Assembly: GCF_019049245.1 (NCBI RefSeq)
Contig: NZ_JAGMUK010000088.1
Location: 1 to 64,000, forward strand
DNA: 64,000 nucleotides
Direction: 5' to 3'
Source of the DNA: Streptomyces sp. AC555_RSS877
GTDB taxonomy: Bacteria > Actinomycetota > Actinomycetes > Streptomycetales > Streptomycetaceae
Shown here piece after piece: positions 26,772-35,584 of the stretch. Position 1 is the first letter of the stretch, and every line of letters starts with the position of its first letter. The notes under the pieces were generated by a model. That model saw nothing but the letters and a program-made list of their open reading frames with translations, searched no databases and was not told where the DNA came from. Position numbers and translations under genes: made by a program.

Positions 26772-26873
26772 CGGCGGTTGATCGCGGTCATCGTGCTGGT
26801 CATCTGGCTGCTGGGCTTCATCATGCGCTCCGCGGACACGGGCGACCGCAAGGGCCGCTGGTATCGCTGGTAA
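26772..26873 (+). pseudogene. Small hydrophobic membrane protein, C-terminal remnant
   Basis: RRLIAVIVLVIWLLGFIMRS followed by ADTGDRKGRWYRW and a stop matches the end of a ~60-residue 'hydrophobic protein' widespread in Streptomyces, which has two membrane helices and ends in a W/R-rich tail. The first helix and start codon are not in frame, so only the second half survives. Confidence 0.6.
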
Positions 26874-26965
26874 CCCACCACCCATTCGACACATCCCCCT
26901 CGCCATGCTCGCGCACGCATTCCTGGCTGCCACGGCTTGTCAGGCCGAGAAAAAGAGGGCGCAAC

Positions 26966-27163
26966 CGTCGGGTAATCGAGCTCACAGTGGCGGAGGTTCG
27001 GCGACTCCTGGCAGCTTGTCGTCCCCGACCCCCGCACCTGCGCGGACATCGAGGACGACGTCACGCGCTGAGCTGGTCGAACTGGCGCCGCCAACGCCAG
27101 GCAATCGCCCGCCGCTGTCACTACCTGCGGCGTTGTCGCACGATCGAGGGGCGGTCTCCGTGA
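26966..27163 (+). pseudogene. Transposase C-terminal remnant
   Basis: IELTVAEVRRLLAACRPRPP, then HALSWSNWRRQRQAIARRCH and YLRRC resemble the tail of streptomycete DDE transposases, where a basic 'H-x-L-x-W-S-x-W-R-R-x-x-Q' segment closes the protein. Upstream catalytic parts are absent. A hairpin terminator (27148-27172) overlaps its last codons. Confidence 0.6.
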
Positions 27164-27172
27164 GACCGCCCC
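27148..27172. terminator. Hairpin terminator, 11-bp stem
   Basis: GGGGCGGTCTC (27148-27158) and GAGACCGCCCC (27162-27172) form a perfect stem with a 3-nt loop (CGT) at the end of the transposase remnant. Confidence 0.7.
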
Positions 27173-27594
27173 CCGCACGTTCGGAGCCCGCTAGCCTCCC
27201 GCCACCCGGCGAAAGGCCAGGTCAGACAGCGGGCTCCTGCTGGAGTACCAGAAGCGTCCGTGCCGTCCCGCGCCCTCACGCGGCCCGGCCAGGGCCCGGT
27301 CAGCCATGGCTTGCCGTGTTTTGCTGCGTGGGCGTACCGGTCGTGATCCACGCTGGCGGGCGCACCCTGAGAGGTGTTGACCAGCCGTGGTCGGGGGTGA
27401 TCGCCGTGCGGCTCGTACGTCTGTTTGGTCGTAAGGGTGGGGGCTACTCGCCTCGGGAAGCCTGCCTCGCCGCTGAGAAGCCCATGGCGAGCGGCGGGAG
27501 TGCACCCCTCAGGCTCCCGTATCGGGAACTGCGGTGCGGGCGTGGACAGGGACCGCGCAGGCGGGATCCCCGAGACGGCAAGGGGCTGGTCGTG
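27173..27594. other. Upstream region of the gas-vesicle genes
   Basis: No reliable gene. A minus-strand stretch ending FWYSSRSPLSDLAFRRVAGG near 27191 looks protein-like but is unassigned. The promoter for the gas-vesicle pair should lie in the last 100-200 bp; I cannot place it with confidence. Confidence 0.4.
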
Positions 27595-27999
27595 ATGACC
27601 GTGGCAACGCAGCAGGGCGGTGGTGGAGGCTCCAGTGGCCTCTACGACGTCCTGGAGCTCGTCCTCGACCGGGGGCTGGTGATCGACGCGTTCGTGCGTG
27701 TCTCCCTGGTCGGCATCGAGATACTCAAGATCGACGTACGGGTCGTGGTGGCCAGCGTCGACACCTATCTGCGCTTCGCCGAGGCGTGCAACCGCCTCGA
27801 CCTGGAAGCGGGCCCGCGCAAGCCGGCCGGCCTGACCGAACTCCCGGGCAAGCTCACCGAATCGGGCGCCAGCGGCAAAACCAAGGGAGCACTGTCCGGT
27901 GCCGCCGAGACGATCTCCGACGCCTTCCAGCAGGCCCGTGATGAGGGGCGCCAGAAGCAGGGCGCCCGGCCCGCGCGCCGCCGGGAGGAAGAGCGATGA
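27595..27999 (+). CDS. Gas vesicle structural protein, GvpA/GvpJ family
   Basis: A 134-residue GvpA-superfamily protein. The conserved core is SGLYDVLELVLDRGLVIDAF, VRVSLVGIEILKIDVRVVVA and VDTYLRFAEACNRLDL, matching the amphipathic helix-strand-strand-helix that forms the vesicle rib. The C-terminal ~60 residues are charged and Gly/Ala-rich, longer than in pure GvpA, so it may be the minor shell protein GvpJ/S rather than the main shell subunit. The ATG at 27595 follows GGGGCTGGTCGTG. Stop and next start overlap (ATGA at 27996), so it is translationally coupled to the gvpL/F gene. Many streptomycetes keep gvp genes without visible vesicles. Confidence 0.88.
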   Translation: MTVATQQGGGGGSSGLYDVLELVLDRGLVIDAFVRVSLVGIEILKIDVRVVVASVDTYLRFAEACNRLDLEAGPRKPAGLTELPGKLTESGASGKTKGALSGAAETISDAFQQARDEGRQKQGARPARRREEER

Positions 28000-28761
28000 G
28001 CGCCTACGTCTACGGGATCACTCACACCTCGCCCCCTTCTCTCCCCGACGATGTGGACGGCATTGGTGATTCGCCGCGTCCGGTGCGTGTCCTGCGTCAG
28101 GGCGAGCTGACCGCGATCGTCAGTGACGCCCCCGAGGAGCTGCGGCCCAAGCGGCGTGACCTGCTGGCCCACCAGCGGGTGCTGGACGCAGCCGGAGAAG
28201 GTGGCGTTGTCCTGCCGATACGGTTCGCAAGCATCTCGCCGGCTCGCCGAGCGTGCGGACCACCTGCTGGAGCGGCTGCGGGTGCTGGACGGCAAGACGG
28301 AGTACAACCTCAAGGCCAGCCACGAGGAGGAGGCCGTACTGCGCCTGGTGGTGGCGGACAACGATGAGATCCGGACCCTGGCGAAAGCGAACCGGGAAGT
28401 TGGTGGCGGCGCGCATGAGGACAAGGTCCATCTCGGGGAGATGGTCGCTGCCGCGCTTCGGGCGCGCGAAGCAGCAGACGCCGAGCTGCTCCAGCAGGAA
28501 CTGGGGACGGCGGCTGAGGCGGTCAGCGCCGGACCGCCGAGCACCGGCTGGCTGGCCAGCCTCTCCTTCCTCATCGACCGCAGCTCAGCAGAACAGTTCT
28601 TGGCCACGGTCGATCAACTCCGCCGGCAGCACCCGCACCTGGAGCTCCGCGTCAACAGCCCGCTACCGCCCTACAGCTTCGTCGACACCCCGGGACAGCA
28701 CGCCGAGGACAGCGCCGCGGAAGCATTCAAAGCCGCAGCCGATCAGCCCACGAACGGGTAA
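27996..28761 (+). pseudogene. Gas vesicle protein GvpL/GvpF, frameshifted
   Basis: N-terminal half in one frame: MSAYVYGITHTSPPSLPDDV, LTAIVSDAPEELRPKRRDLL and AHQRVLDAAGEGGVVLPIRF. C-terminal half in the next frame: RLAERADHLLERLRVLDGKT, EYNLKASHEEEAVLRLVVAD and PHLELRVNSPLPPYSFVD, the family's closing motif. The frames cross at about 28220-28245 (just after LPIRF, where the family reads R-F-G-S). GvpL/F cap or nucleate gas vesicles. A single indel explains it; if this is a sequencing error the gene is intact. Confidence 0.8.
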
Positions 28762-28907
28762 GCCTCGTCCCCTCGCGGCTGACGCTGCGGGACGGGCCTG
28801 GCGCCGGGCGCGCTCCACCTCGACCAGCGCCAGCGGCTCATCACCGACGGGAGGAAGAGCCACGACGGCCGGGTCACTGCTGCACCTCACGAGACAGAAA
28901 GACGATC

Positions 28908-29186
28908 ATGACCGAGGCCATGTACCTACTCGGCAAACCCTGCGTCCGCTGCGAAGAGGACCTTCCACCCGGCGACATCGCATGCAACACCGGCACCGAG
29001 ACGCGCCGCATGCTCTGCCCCGATCACTTCCACAATGCCGCTGCCGAACACTTCGCTCTCCGAGGCCACGCCGACCCCTCCCTGACCGCCGACGAGGCGC
29101 TTTCCCAGGGCCTGCACGCCGTGTCCCTCCCTGCAGATCACCTGAACGGAGACGCACGGACCGCTGACACCTCAGCGCCGGTGTGA
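28908..29186 (+). CDS. Small hypothetical protein with Cys pair
   Basis: A 92-residue soluble protein, unrecognised. KPCVRCEEDLPPGDIACNTG contains a CxxC plus a third Cys, and RRMLCPDHFHNAAAEHFALR adds a Cys-x2-His and further His, a pattern that could bind zinc. Composition and codon use are normal for the genome. It lies 146 bp after the gas-vesicle genes on the same strand and might belong to that transcript. ATG start with a weak AGAAAG upstream. Confidence 0.55.
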   Translation: MTEAMYLLGKPCVRCEEDLPPGDIACNTGTETRRMLCPDHFHNAAAEHFALRGHADPSLTADEALSQGLHAVSLPADHLNGDARTADTSAPV

Positions 29187-29289
29187 CACTGCCGACGCCG
29201 TAGAGAGTGGATCAGTGGCGTCGTCACGTGTGCTGTCAGGCGCAGGCCGCGGCACGCGGGAAGCTCCCGCCATATCTGGATCTTCCGGA

Positions 29290-30405
29290 TCAACTCGGCC
29301 TGGCGCCTTTCACTGCGTTGAGAATGCCGCCCACTCGGTTCTGCCACCGGGTCAGCGGCACACGCTCCAGGCGGTGCTCCGTCACGGGCTGCTTCACACC
29401 GCCCATGCGGGCCTTGAACCGCTCCAGCGAAGCAACGCCTCCGGACTCACCCATTTCGAAGTAGCGGCAGCCCGCCTCGCAGGCCCGCTCGATGGAGTGC
29501 AGCATAAGAAGTTGGTTCGCCCTCAGCGGACCGGCCATCTCCTTGTCGCTGCAGCCGCGCCAATAGCACCAGACCGCACCATGCCGCAACGCGATCATCG
29601 CGGCCACCGGTCTCCCTCCGACGGTGGCGAGCAGGATGCGGCAGACGCCCGGAAGGGCGGCAGCGACCGCGTGGTACTTGGCGAGCGGCTCGGCGCGCTT
29701 GCCCCGGCTCCGCACCACGGCAGGGGGCAAATGCCGTTCCCGCGCCCGCTGCTCGAGCCACCGCAGGTAGAGGTCGTAATAGATCTCGACCAGCTCGGGC
29801 GAGTTCCCGCTCTCGATGACCAGCCCGGCCCGCTCGGCCCTGCGCTGAGCGCTGCGCATGTTGCCACGCACCCTCTTGGACCACCGTTGGGACCATACGG
29901 CGTCCATACCGCCATCGAGGTCGAGAACGTGCACGGTTCGCGGTATCGAGACGTACCCGGGCGCCGGGGCGCGCAACTCGTGTGCGGCGCCGAAGGAGGG
30001 ACGGATACGCGTGCGCAGTGTCTGGTCGGCGGCGAGGTCGGTGAGAACCAGGCCGAACTCGTGGGCCCGCACCCCTCCGGGCGCCAGAATGCCTCCCGTG
30101 CCCCAGCCGGGGGGAAGCGACGCCCGCACGGCGAGCGGGTCCGGCCGCCCCGGCCGACGGACCATCGGCAGGAGGAGCTCCCGGCCCTCACCTGTCCGGT
30201 AGAGGCGACCGGCATCCTGCCAGCCGCCCACCTCGCAGACGCAGTCCACCCATTCCGGCCGGTGAAACGCCATGGCCCGGGGATCGGCGGCGAGCACCTG
30301 CGCCCATTTCTCACGCGGAACCGGACTCGTGACCCGCACCGGCCCCTCGCCCGTACGGACAACCCATTCCCGCGGTGCCTGCTGCTGTGTCTGCCGGTGA
30401 CTCAT
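29290..30405 (-). CDS. FemAB-like / GNAT-fold acyltransferase
   Basis: A 371-residue protein with two GNAT-like halves, as in FemABX peptidyltransferases and the related BioF2-like acetyltransferases. Recognisable segments are PRAMAFHRPEWVDCVCEVGG, LLLPMVRRPGRPDPLAVRAS, RWSKRVRGNMRSAQRRAERA (helix leading into the second domain), AAMIALRHGAVWCYWRGCSD and SIERACEAGCRYFEMGESGG, plus SLERFKARMGG near the end. FemX-type enzymes add amino acids to lipid II; others acylate polysaccharides. Which applies is unknown. The ATG at 30405 follows GGAGGAGGGC. No operon partner. Confidence 0.82.
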   Translation of the reverse strand: MSHRQTQQQAPREWVVRTGEGPVRVTSPVPREKWAQVLAADPRAMAFHRPEWVDCVCEVGGWQDAGRLYRTGEGRELLLPMVRRPGRPDPLAVRASLPPGWGTGGILAPGGVRAHEFGLVLTDLAADQTLRTRIRPSFGAAHELRAPAPGYVSIPRTVHVLDLDGGMDAVWSQRWSKRVRGNMRSAQRRAERAGLVIESGNSPELVEIYYDLYLRWLEQRARERHLPPAVVRSRGKRAEPLAKYHAVAAALPGVCRILLATVGGRPVAAMIALRHGAVWCYWRGCSDKEMAGPLRANQLLMLHSIERACEAGCRYFEMGESGGVASLERFKARMGGVKQPVTEHRLERVPLTRWQNRVGGILNAVKGARPS

Positions 30406-30852
30406 GCTGCCCTCCTCCACGGTGTGGACTCCTCCGTCAGGGAGGACATGCATCGTCTGCGGCAACAAGCCAGGTCAAGGGCAACCACCGACTCCCGCAT
30501 CCGGCCGCAGCCCGGCGGCTGCTTGACGTGTCTGACGGGCAACCGGACCCCTGCTTCCAGGGTCACCCGCAGGGAGGTACCGCGCACATTCAGACCAAGC
30601 ACCTTCCGCGGCCGGCACACACCCCGCATCTGAGACGCGCACGCACATCCGCGCCCCTATGCAGTCTGTTCCGGATCCGCCGGGCGGTCACGGCCGTCAC
30701 CATGGCCCCGGGCCGCACCAAGTCAAGGACAACGGCGTGCCCTCGCCCCGCACCGTCAACCCGCAGTGGGACGGCACTGTTGGACGGCCAGCGCGAGCGT
30801 CTGGCGCACAGCAGCCCGCGGACCGTGGTGGACCTCAGCGGCGTGGGAGCGT
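30406..30852. other. Region without a supportable gene
   Basis: A + strand stretch at about 30745-30850 (LAHSSPRTVVDLSGVGASG) resembles the central strand of a STAS domain but has no flanking family sequence. Otherwise nothing recognisable. Confidence 0.35.
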
Positions 30853-31115
30853 CGGGTTCACCCCAGGTCTCCGGCTTGGCAATGCCGAATTTCTTGCCGT
30901 ATTTCGGCGGCCGTCCGCCCTGCGGCGGGGAGATCCAGGGCACCGGGACCGGCTTGCGCATCACCCGGTCCGTGCACATTCGTCCAAGGACCTCCACCGG
31001 CAGCCCGGCCCGGAGGTGCGCCACGCGGGGCGTTGTCGGCGTCGAAGACGACCAGGATGTCGCGGTCGCCGACGTGCCACCGGCCCATCTCGATCAGGTC
31101 CACGACCACCCGGCG
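30853..31115 (-). pseudogene. Transposase remnant (DDE type), frameshifted
   Basis: Two frames join into a central transposase segment: MGRWHVGDRDILVVFDAD with a catalytic-type Asp, then AHLRAGLPVEVLGRMCTDRV, VPVPWISPPQGGRPPKYGKK and FGIAKPETWGEP. This order is typical of IS701-like streptomycete DDE transposases. N- and C-terminal domains are missing. Confidence 0.65.
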
Positions 31116-31249
31116 GACCTGGTCGCGACGGGGTTCAGAAGGTATCGAGATGAGTTCTGGCGCCCCTTCGAGTGTCCGGTCAACAACGAGACGAGACGAG
31201 TCGTATTGCATCACTCCGGGGCATGCATCATGATGACGACGCAAGATGA

Positions 31250-31266
31250 CGAGACGCCTCGTCTCG
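31250..31266. promoter_or_regulatory. Palindromic operator candidate upstream of alpha/beta hydrolase
   Basis: Perfect 7-3-7 palindrome CGAGACG-CCT-CGTCTCG, 31 bp before the hydrolase start at 31298. A related half-site run (ACGAGACGAGACGAG) lies at about 31187-31201. The repeated GAGACG units suggest binding of a dimeric repressor; no regulator gene is adjacent. Confidence 0.55.
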
Positions 31267-31297
31267 CTATCGAGTCGTGGATGTGGGGAGCGGTGCC

Positions 31298-32203
31298 ATG
31301 AATCAGCGGTTTGTCCAGGTCGACCCGGCGGTGCGGCTGTGGTCCGAGGTGCGCGGCGCCCCTCAGGATTCCACCCTGTTACTGATCATGGGAGCCGGGG
31401 CGTCTGGGCTGGGCTGGCCGGAGGGACTGGTTGATGCGTTGGCCGTGCGCCACCGCGTCATCCGCTACGACCACCGGGACACCGGCCGCTCCAGCTTGAG
31501 TTTCGACACGCACCCGTACCGCATCGTCGACCTCGCCTCGGACGCGATCGCCGTCCTCGACGCGTACGAAGTGGAACGGGCGCACATCGTCGGTCACTCC
31601 CTGGGCGGCATGCTCACCCAACTGCTGATCGCCGATCATCCCGAACGGCTGCTCAGCGCGACGGTGATGGGCACCGGCGCTCTCAGCAGCACCCCACTGT
31701 CGCACCCGGACGGCTCCCGAACTCCCGTAGACGGACTCCCGCCCATCGACGCACGGGTGCTCGAACTGTGGTCCCACCCCCACGAGGACCGTGGCCTGGA
31801 GGGCGAGCTGGACCACCGCGTGGAGCACTGGCGGCTGCTCAACGGTGATCAGATCCCCTTCGACTCCGAAGAGTTCCGGGCCTCGGAGCGCCGCATCATC
31901 GAGCACGCCGGGCGCTACGAGGCGCCCATGACCCACGGGCGCGCGGACCACTCCGGCATGGACCGCACAGAGGAACTTGCGCGCACCGAGGTGCCGACCC
32001 TGGTTATCTCCGCCCCGGCCGAACCCGTCTTCCCACCGCCGCACCCCGACCATCTCGCCCAAGTAATCGCCGGAGCACGGCTGGTGGAGATACCGGGCAT
32101 GGGGCACGCCCTGCCCCGCGCCGTCCACGCTCCTCTGGCCGCGGCCGTTCTCGACCACACCCTGGCCACGGACGCCCGCGCCCGACCAGGGGCGGGGACG
32201 TAA
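31298..32203 (+). CDS. Alpha/beta hydrolase
   Basis: A 301-residue alpha/beta-fold hydrolase like aclacinomycin methylesterase RdmC and related esterases. LLLIMGAGASGLGWPEG gives the oxyanion region, VIRYDHRDTGRSSLSF the conserved D-x-R-x-x-G-x-S, VERAHIVGHSLGGMLTQLLI the nucleophile elbow (Ser101), and EIPGMGHALPRAVHAPLA the catalytic His. The acid probably lies near the SAPAEPVFPP strand. ATG at 31298 is preferred over the GTG at 31277 because GGGGAG lies just upstream. Substrate unknown; a palindrome upstream suggests regulation. Confidence 0.88.
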   Translation: MNQRFVQVDPAVRLWSEVRGAPQDSTLLLIMGAGASGLGWPEGLVDALAVRHRVIRYDHRDTGRSSLSFDTHPYRIVDLASDAIAVLDAYEVERAHIVGHSLGGMLTQLLIADHPERLLSATVMGTGALSSTPLSHPDGSRTPVDGLPPIDARVLELWSHPHEDRGLEGELDHRVEHWRLLNGDQIPFDSEEFRASERRIIEHAGRYEAPMTHGRADHSGMDRTEELARTEVPTLVISAPAEPVFPPPHPDHLAQVIAGARLVEIPGMGHALPRAVHAPLAAAVLDHTLATDARARPGAGT

Positions 32204-32209
32204 CCTGGG

Positions 32210-32338
32210 CTAAGCGCGGCACCTGCCCCAGATCCGGACGCTGGAGTCGGTGCCAGTGGTGGCGAGCCAGGCGCCGTCCGGGCTGAACGCCACCGCGGCC
32301 ACCGGCCCGGTGTGGCCGGTCAGGGTGCGTACCAGCTC
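32210..32338 (-). pseudogene. WD40-repeat C-terminal fragment
   Basis: The minus strand encodes TLTGHTGPVAAVAFSPDGAW, LATTGTDSSVRIWG and stops at 32210. This is one complete WD40 blade, the usual end of actinomycete WD40/serine-kinase or NACHT-WD40 proteins. Everything upstream is replaced by a livH-type fragment on the other strand from 32353, so a deletion or rearrangement junction lies at 32338-32353. Confidence 0.75.
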
Positions 32339-32352
32339 AACGTCCTGTTCGC

Positions 32353-32544
32353 TTCGAAGTCGTCATCATCGGCGGCCTCGGCTCGCTGTGGGGCACCCTC
32401 GCCGGCGGCATGGTGCTGGGCATCGCGCAGTCCGTCGGCGCCCAGATCTCGCCCGACCTGCCGTTGCTCGCCGGGCATCTGGTGTTCCTGGCGATTCTGG
32501 TTTTCCGGCCGCAGGGCCTGTTCGGCAGGAGTGTGCTCGCATGA
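32353..32544 (+). pseudogene. LivH-type ABC permease, 5'-truncated fragment
   Basis: The frame from 32353 reads FEVVIIGGLGSLWGTLAGGM, VLGIAQSVGAQISPDLPLLA and FLAILVFRPQGLFGRSVLA before TGA at 32544. The 'I-G-G-x-G-s-l-x-G-t-x-x-G' loop and R-P-Q-G-L-F-G end are hallmarks of branched-chain amino acid type (LivH) permeases. The first ~230 residues are missing and no start codon is available. Its stop overlaps the livM start (ATGA), so the two were an operon. Confidence 0.85.
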
Positions 32545-33587
32545 CCGCCCAGACCACCGCCGTCGACTCCCCGCCGGCCCCGTCCGTGCCCCCCGCCGTC
32601 CGACGCGGCGGCCGCGCCGCCGCCCTCGGCCTGACCGGGACGTTCCTCGTCCTGGGGGTCATGGCGAGCCTGCCCTACGTCGTCGACAACGGCGTCACCA
32701 CCCAACTGGTGAAGCTCTGCTACCTCATCGCCCTGGCCTCGATGTGGAACCTGCTCGCCGGATACGCCGGCATGGTCTCCATGGGCCAGCAGGCTTTCAT
32801 CGGCCTCGGCGCGTACACGCTGTTCGTCGTCAACGACCACGGAATCAACGTCTACGCCGGCACGCTCGTCGTCTCGGCGGTCGTCGCTCTGATCGCGTGG
32901 CCGGTGTCCTACATCGCCTTCCGGCTGCGCGGCGGCTACTTCGCCGTCGGGACATGGGTGATCGCCGAGGTCGTTCGCCTCATCGTCGTCCGCTTCGACT
33001 CCCTCGGTGCCGCGAGCGGCCGCAGCATCACCACCATCACCGCCGAACCGGTGCTACGGCAGGCGTACACCTACTGGTTGGCCCTCGCCGTGATGGCGGC
33101 GGCGGTGCTCGGCACGCATCTGGCTCTGCGCAGCCGCCTCGGCCTGGACCTCCAGGCCATCCGAGACGACGAGACCGCGGCCGGCTCGCTCGGCGTGAAC
33201 GTCACGCCTGGCAAGCGGATCATCTACATCGCGGCCGCCGGCGGCTGCGCCGCCGCCGGAGCGGTGATCTGCGTCAACAGCCTTGGGGTGGCCTCGCCTC
33301 CACAGATCTTCGGAGTGCAGTACACGGCCCTGATGATCTTCATGGTCGTCATCGGCGGCATCGGCACCGTCGAAGGCCCGGTCATCGGCGCACTCGTCTA
33401 CTTCCTCCTCGACAAGTACTTCGCCCAGAGCGGCGTCTGGTACCTCGTCGTCATCGGCGCCGCCTCCATCGCAGTCTCCCTCCACCTTCCGCGGGGCCTG
33501 TGGGGAACCCTGGCCCACCGGACCGGTTTCGCGATCTTCCCCGTGACCCACAAAGTCCTGCAGACCGCGCGACGTGACGAGGCCTGA
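32541..33587 (+). CDS. Branched-chain amino acid / urea type ABC transporter permease (LivM-like)
   Basis: A 348-residue inner-membrane permease with about ten transmembrane helices. Conserved landmarks: LLAGYAGMVSMGQQAFIGLG (N-terminal LivM signature 'G-x-x-S-x-G-Q-x-x-F-x-G-x-G-A'), LRGGYFAVGTWVIAEVVRLI, LGLDLQAIRDDETAAGSLGV (the cytoplasmic EAA-like coupling loop) and MVVIGGIGTVEGPVIGALVY. Its partner permease is truncated to a fragment, and no ATPase or substrate-binding gene is nearby, so as it stands it probably cannot form a working transporter unless partners exist elsewhere. Confidence 0.9.
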   Translation: MTAQTTAVDSPPAPSVPPAVRRGGRAAALGLTGTFLVLGVMASLPYVVDNGVTTQLVKLCYLIALASMWNLLAGYAGMVSMGQQAFIGLGAYTLFVVNDHGINVYAGTLVVSAVVALIAWPVSYIAFRLRGGYFAVGTWVIAEVVRLIVVRFDSLGAASGRSITTITAEPVLRQAYTYWLALAVMAAAVLGTHLALRSRLGLDLQAIRDDETAAGSLGVNVTPGKRIIYIAAAGGCAAAGAVICVNSLGVASPPQIFGVQYTALMIFMVVIGGIGTVEGPVIGALVYFLLDKYFAQSGVWYLVVIGAASIAVSLHLPRGLWGTLAHRTGFAIFPVTHKVLQTARRDEA

Positions 33588-33755
33588 CAGCCGCCCAGGC
33601 GCCCTGGCCGTGCCCACCGTCCAGGACGAGCCGCACCGAGTACGGAACGTCGGCTCAGGGCCACCCGGGCGACTCGCACGCCGCTCCAGGTGACGGGACG
33701 CTCCCCCGCGGGACAGACCGGGCAGGAGGCCTCAGAACGGGGGCTCGTCGTGTCG

Positions 33756-35090
33756 TCAGGTACCGTCCGACAGCTCGAGCGGGCGGGTGGTGTACCGCTG
33801 GAGGACGGCCAGGGCGTCCTCGACGCGGTCGACGTCGATGAGGTAGCCGGCCAGGTCATGACTGTTCGCATGGGCGTGCTGTTCGAGGACCGCGATCGCC
33901 TCCTCGGTGCGTCCGGCGCCAGCGAGCAACTCAGCGATGTGCGGCGCCGCGTACGAGGTGGCGCCGTCGGGATGGGAGCGGACCTGTGTGATCGCTTCGT
34001 CGACGCCGTCGCGGGCGGCGATCAGCGGCAGCCGTATCCAGTACAGGTCCCAGTCCTCCTCGCCCCCGCGGGCGGCGTCGAGGGCGTCGAGGTGTGCCAG
34101 GCCGTCCCCGGGGCGGCCCCGGTCGAGGCACAGGTCGGACAGAGTATGGAGAGTCCAGTCGTCCCCGTTGTGGGCGTCGGCCTGGACACGCATCACGTCG
34201 ATCGCTTCGTTCCCCCGGCCGTGCCGGACGAGGAGCTGCGCGAGCTCGAAAGCCGAGTTGGGGTCGCGGGTCACGGGTCCGTTGGCCTGCCGGTATGCGG
34301 CGATCGCCCCTTCCACGTCGCCGCGCTCCTCCAGCAACCTCGCGAGCGCCTGTACGGCGTACCTCGAGTCATCAGTCGCGGCGGCTGCCCGAAGCTCGTC
34401 GAGCCGGCCGTGCCGTGCCAGCAGCCCGGCCAGTTGCTCACGGTTGTTGAGCAGCATGGTGCTGCCGGTGCGCAGCAGGGCGATCGCCTCGTCGGTGCGG
34501 CCCTGACGCTCGCGGATCCTGGCGAGGAGCCCGATCGCCGTGTCGCGATCGAGGCCTCGGCAGCACCACGGGAGGTCGGAACACCGGTGGTCGGCCCGGG
34601 CTTCGAGCAGCGCGGCGGCTTCCTCGTCGCGGCCGGCGGCGGCCGCGACGTCGACCAGTACCACCAGGAGGGACGGCTCGCCGACATGGGGGCGCAGCAG
34701 TGTGAATGCCTCCTTGGCGCGGCCGTGCCGGGCGAGCAGGCGCGTGTAGGACTCCAAAGCCAGTGGGTGTCCGGCCTCCATGCGGACCCGGATGATCTCG
34801 ATCGCCGCGTCGACGCGGCCCCAGCCCTCCAGCAGCTCGGCCGCGGCTACGACGGCCGTCCACCAGCCGGTCGCCAGGTACGGAGCGAGCACCTCCAACG
34901 CCTCGGCCTGCCGGCCCTGCTCACCCAGCAGCCACGCCCACGCCAGCGCGCAAAACCACTCCCCGCGCCCGGCGTGCAGCTCCACCACGTCGACGTGGCC
35001 GCGTTCGAGCATCCGCGAGACCAGCTCCGGCGGAATGCAGCCGGACCGCGTCCGGACCCGATAGTCAAGATCAGTAGCGTCCACGGCCAC
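33756..35090 (-). CDS. Tetratricopeptide-repeat protein
   Basis: A 444-residue protein made almost entirely of ~34-residue helical hairpins, for example LLGEQGRQAEALEVLAPYLA, RVDAAIEIIRVRMEAGHPLA, LLARHGRAKEAFTLLRPHVG, LARIRERQGRTDEAIALLRT and LLAGAGRTEEAIAVLEQHAH (A-G-R-x-x-E-A-I pattern), giving roughly 10-11 TPR units. No enzymatic domain, signal or membrane segment. TPR arrays are scaffolds for protein binding. Start is uncertain: I use the GTG at 35090, ahead of DATDLDYRVRTRSGCIPPEL; the frame extends to 35147. Confidence 0.8.
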   Translation of the reverse strand: MAVDATDLDYRVRTRSGCIPPELVSRMLERGHVDVVELHAGRGEWFCALAWAWLLGEQGRQAEALEVLAPYLATGWWTAVVAAAELLEGWGRVDAAIEIIRVRMEAGHPLALESYTRLLARHGRAKEAFTLLRPHVGEPSLLVVLVDVAAAAGRDEEAAALLEARADHRCSDLPWCCRGLDRDTAIGLLARIRERQGRTDEAIALLRTGSTMLLNNREQLAGLLARHGRLDELRAAAATDDSRYAVQALARLLEERGDVEGAIAAYRQANGPVTRDPNSAFELAQLLVRHGRGNEAIDVMRVQADAHNGDDWTLHTLSDLCLDRGRPGDGLAHLDALDAARGGEEDWDLYWIRLPLIAARDGVDEAITQVRSHPDGATSYAAPHIAELLAGAGRTEEAIAVLEQHAHANSHDLAGYLIDVDRVEDALAVLQRYTTRPLELSDGT

Positions 35091-35326
35091 GCACCATAGC
35101 GCTCGCTTCCGACACCTTGCCGACGCCCCCAACGCTCCCCGGTCCAAGTCCGGTCAGGACTCCCCCAACGAGCAGACAACCTCGCCGAACGCCTCGTCAC
35201 ATGCCCAGAGACCAGCCCCACACCGTCACCCTCGCCCGCTGAACTCCAACCTGGCCAGGTGCAGTTCGGGGCGAGGCAGCCGACGAGAAGCAGCTGAACA
35301 AGACCATCGCCCCGCTACGGCCGCGT
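35091..35326. other. Intergenic region without a gene
   Basis: Upstream region of the TPR gene and left flank of the IstB remnant. Nothing recognisable. Confidence 0.4.
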
Positions 35327-35480
35327 CGATCTTTTGTGCATCGACGATCTCGGATATATGGAACTGGCCCGGCACGGCGCCGAGTTGCTGTTCCAGGTCC
35401 TGATCAAGCGCGAGGAGAAGAACAGCGTCGCCATCGCCTCCAATGAGTCGTTTGGTGGGTGGACGAAGACCTTCACGGCT
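35327..35480 (+). pseudogene. IstB-like ATPase remnant (IS21 family)
   Basis: LLCIDDLGYMELARHGAELL, FQVLIKREEKNSVAIASNES and FGGWTKTF match the Walker B to sensor region of IstB helper ATPases of IS21 elements. The Walker A domain and the IstA transposase are absent, and after FGGWTKTF the frame is lost. A downstream block in another frame (GYRLVGTWAKAEQA) may be the displaced C-terminus, which implies an internal deletion. Confidence 0.8.
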
Positions 35481-35584
35481 ACCGGCTCGTCGGCACCTGG
35501 GCCAAGGCAGAACAGGCTGTCACGGCCTCAGCAGCCGGGGAATGGCGCGGTCGCCGACGCTCCGCTGCCAGTCTCCGGATGGGC

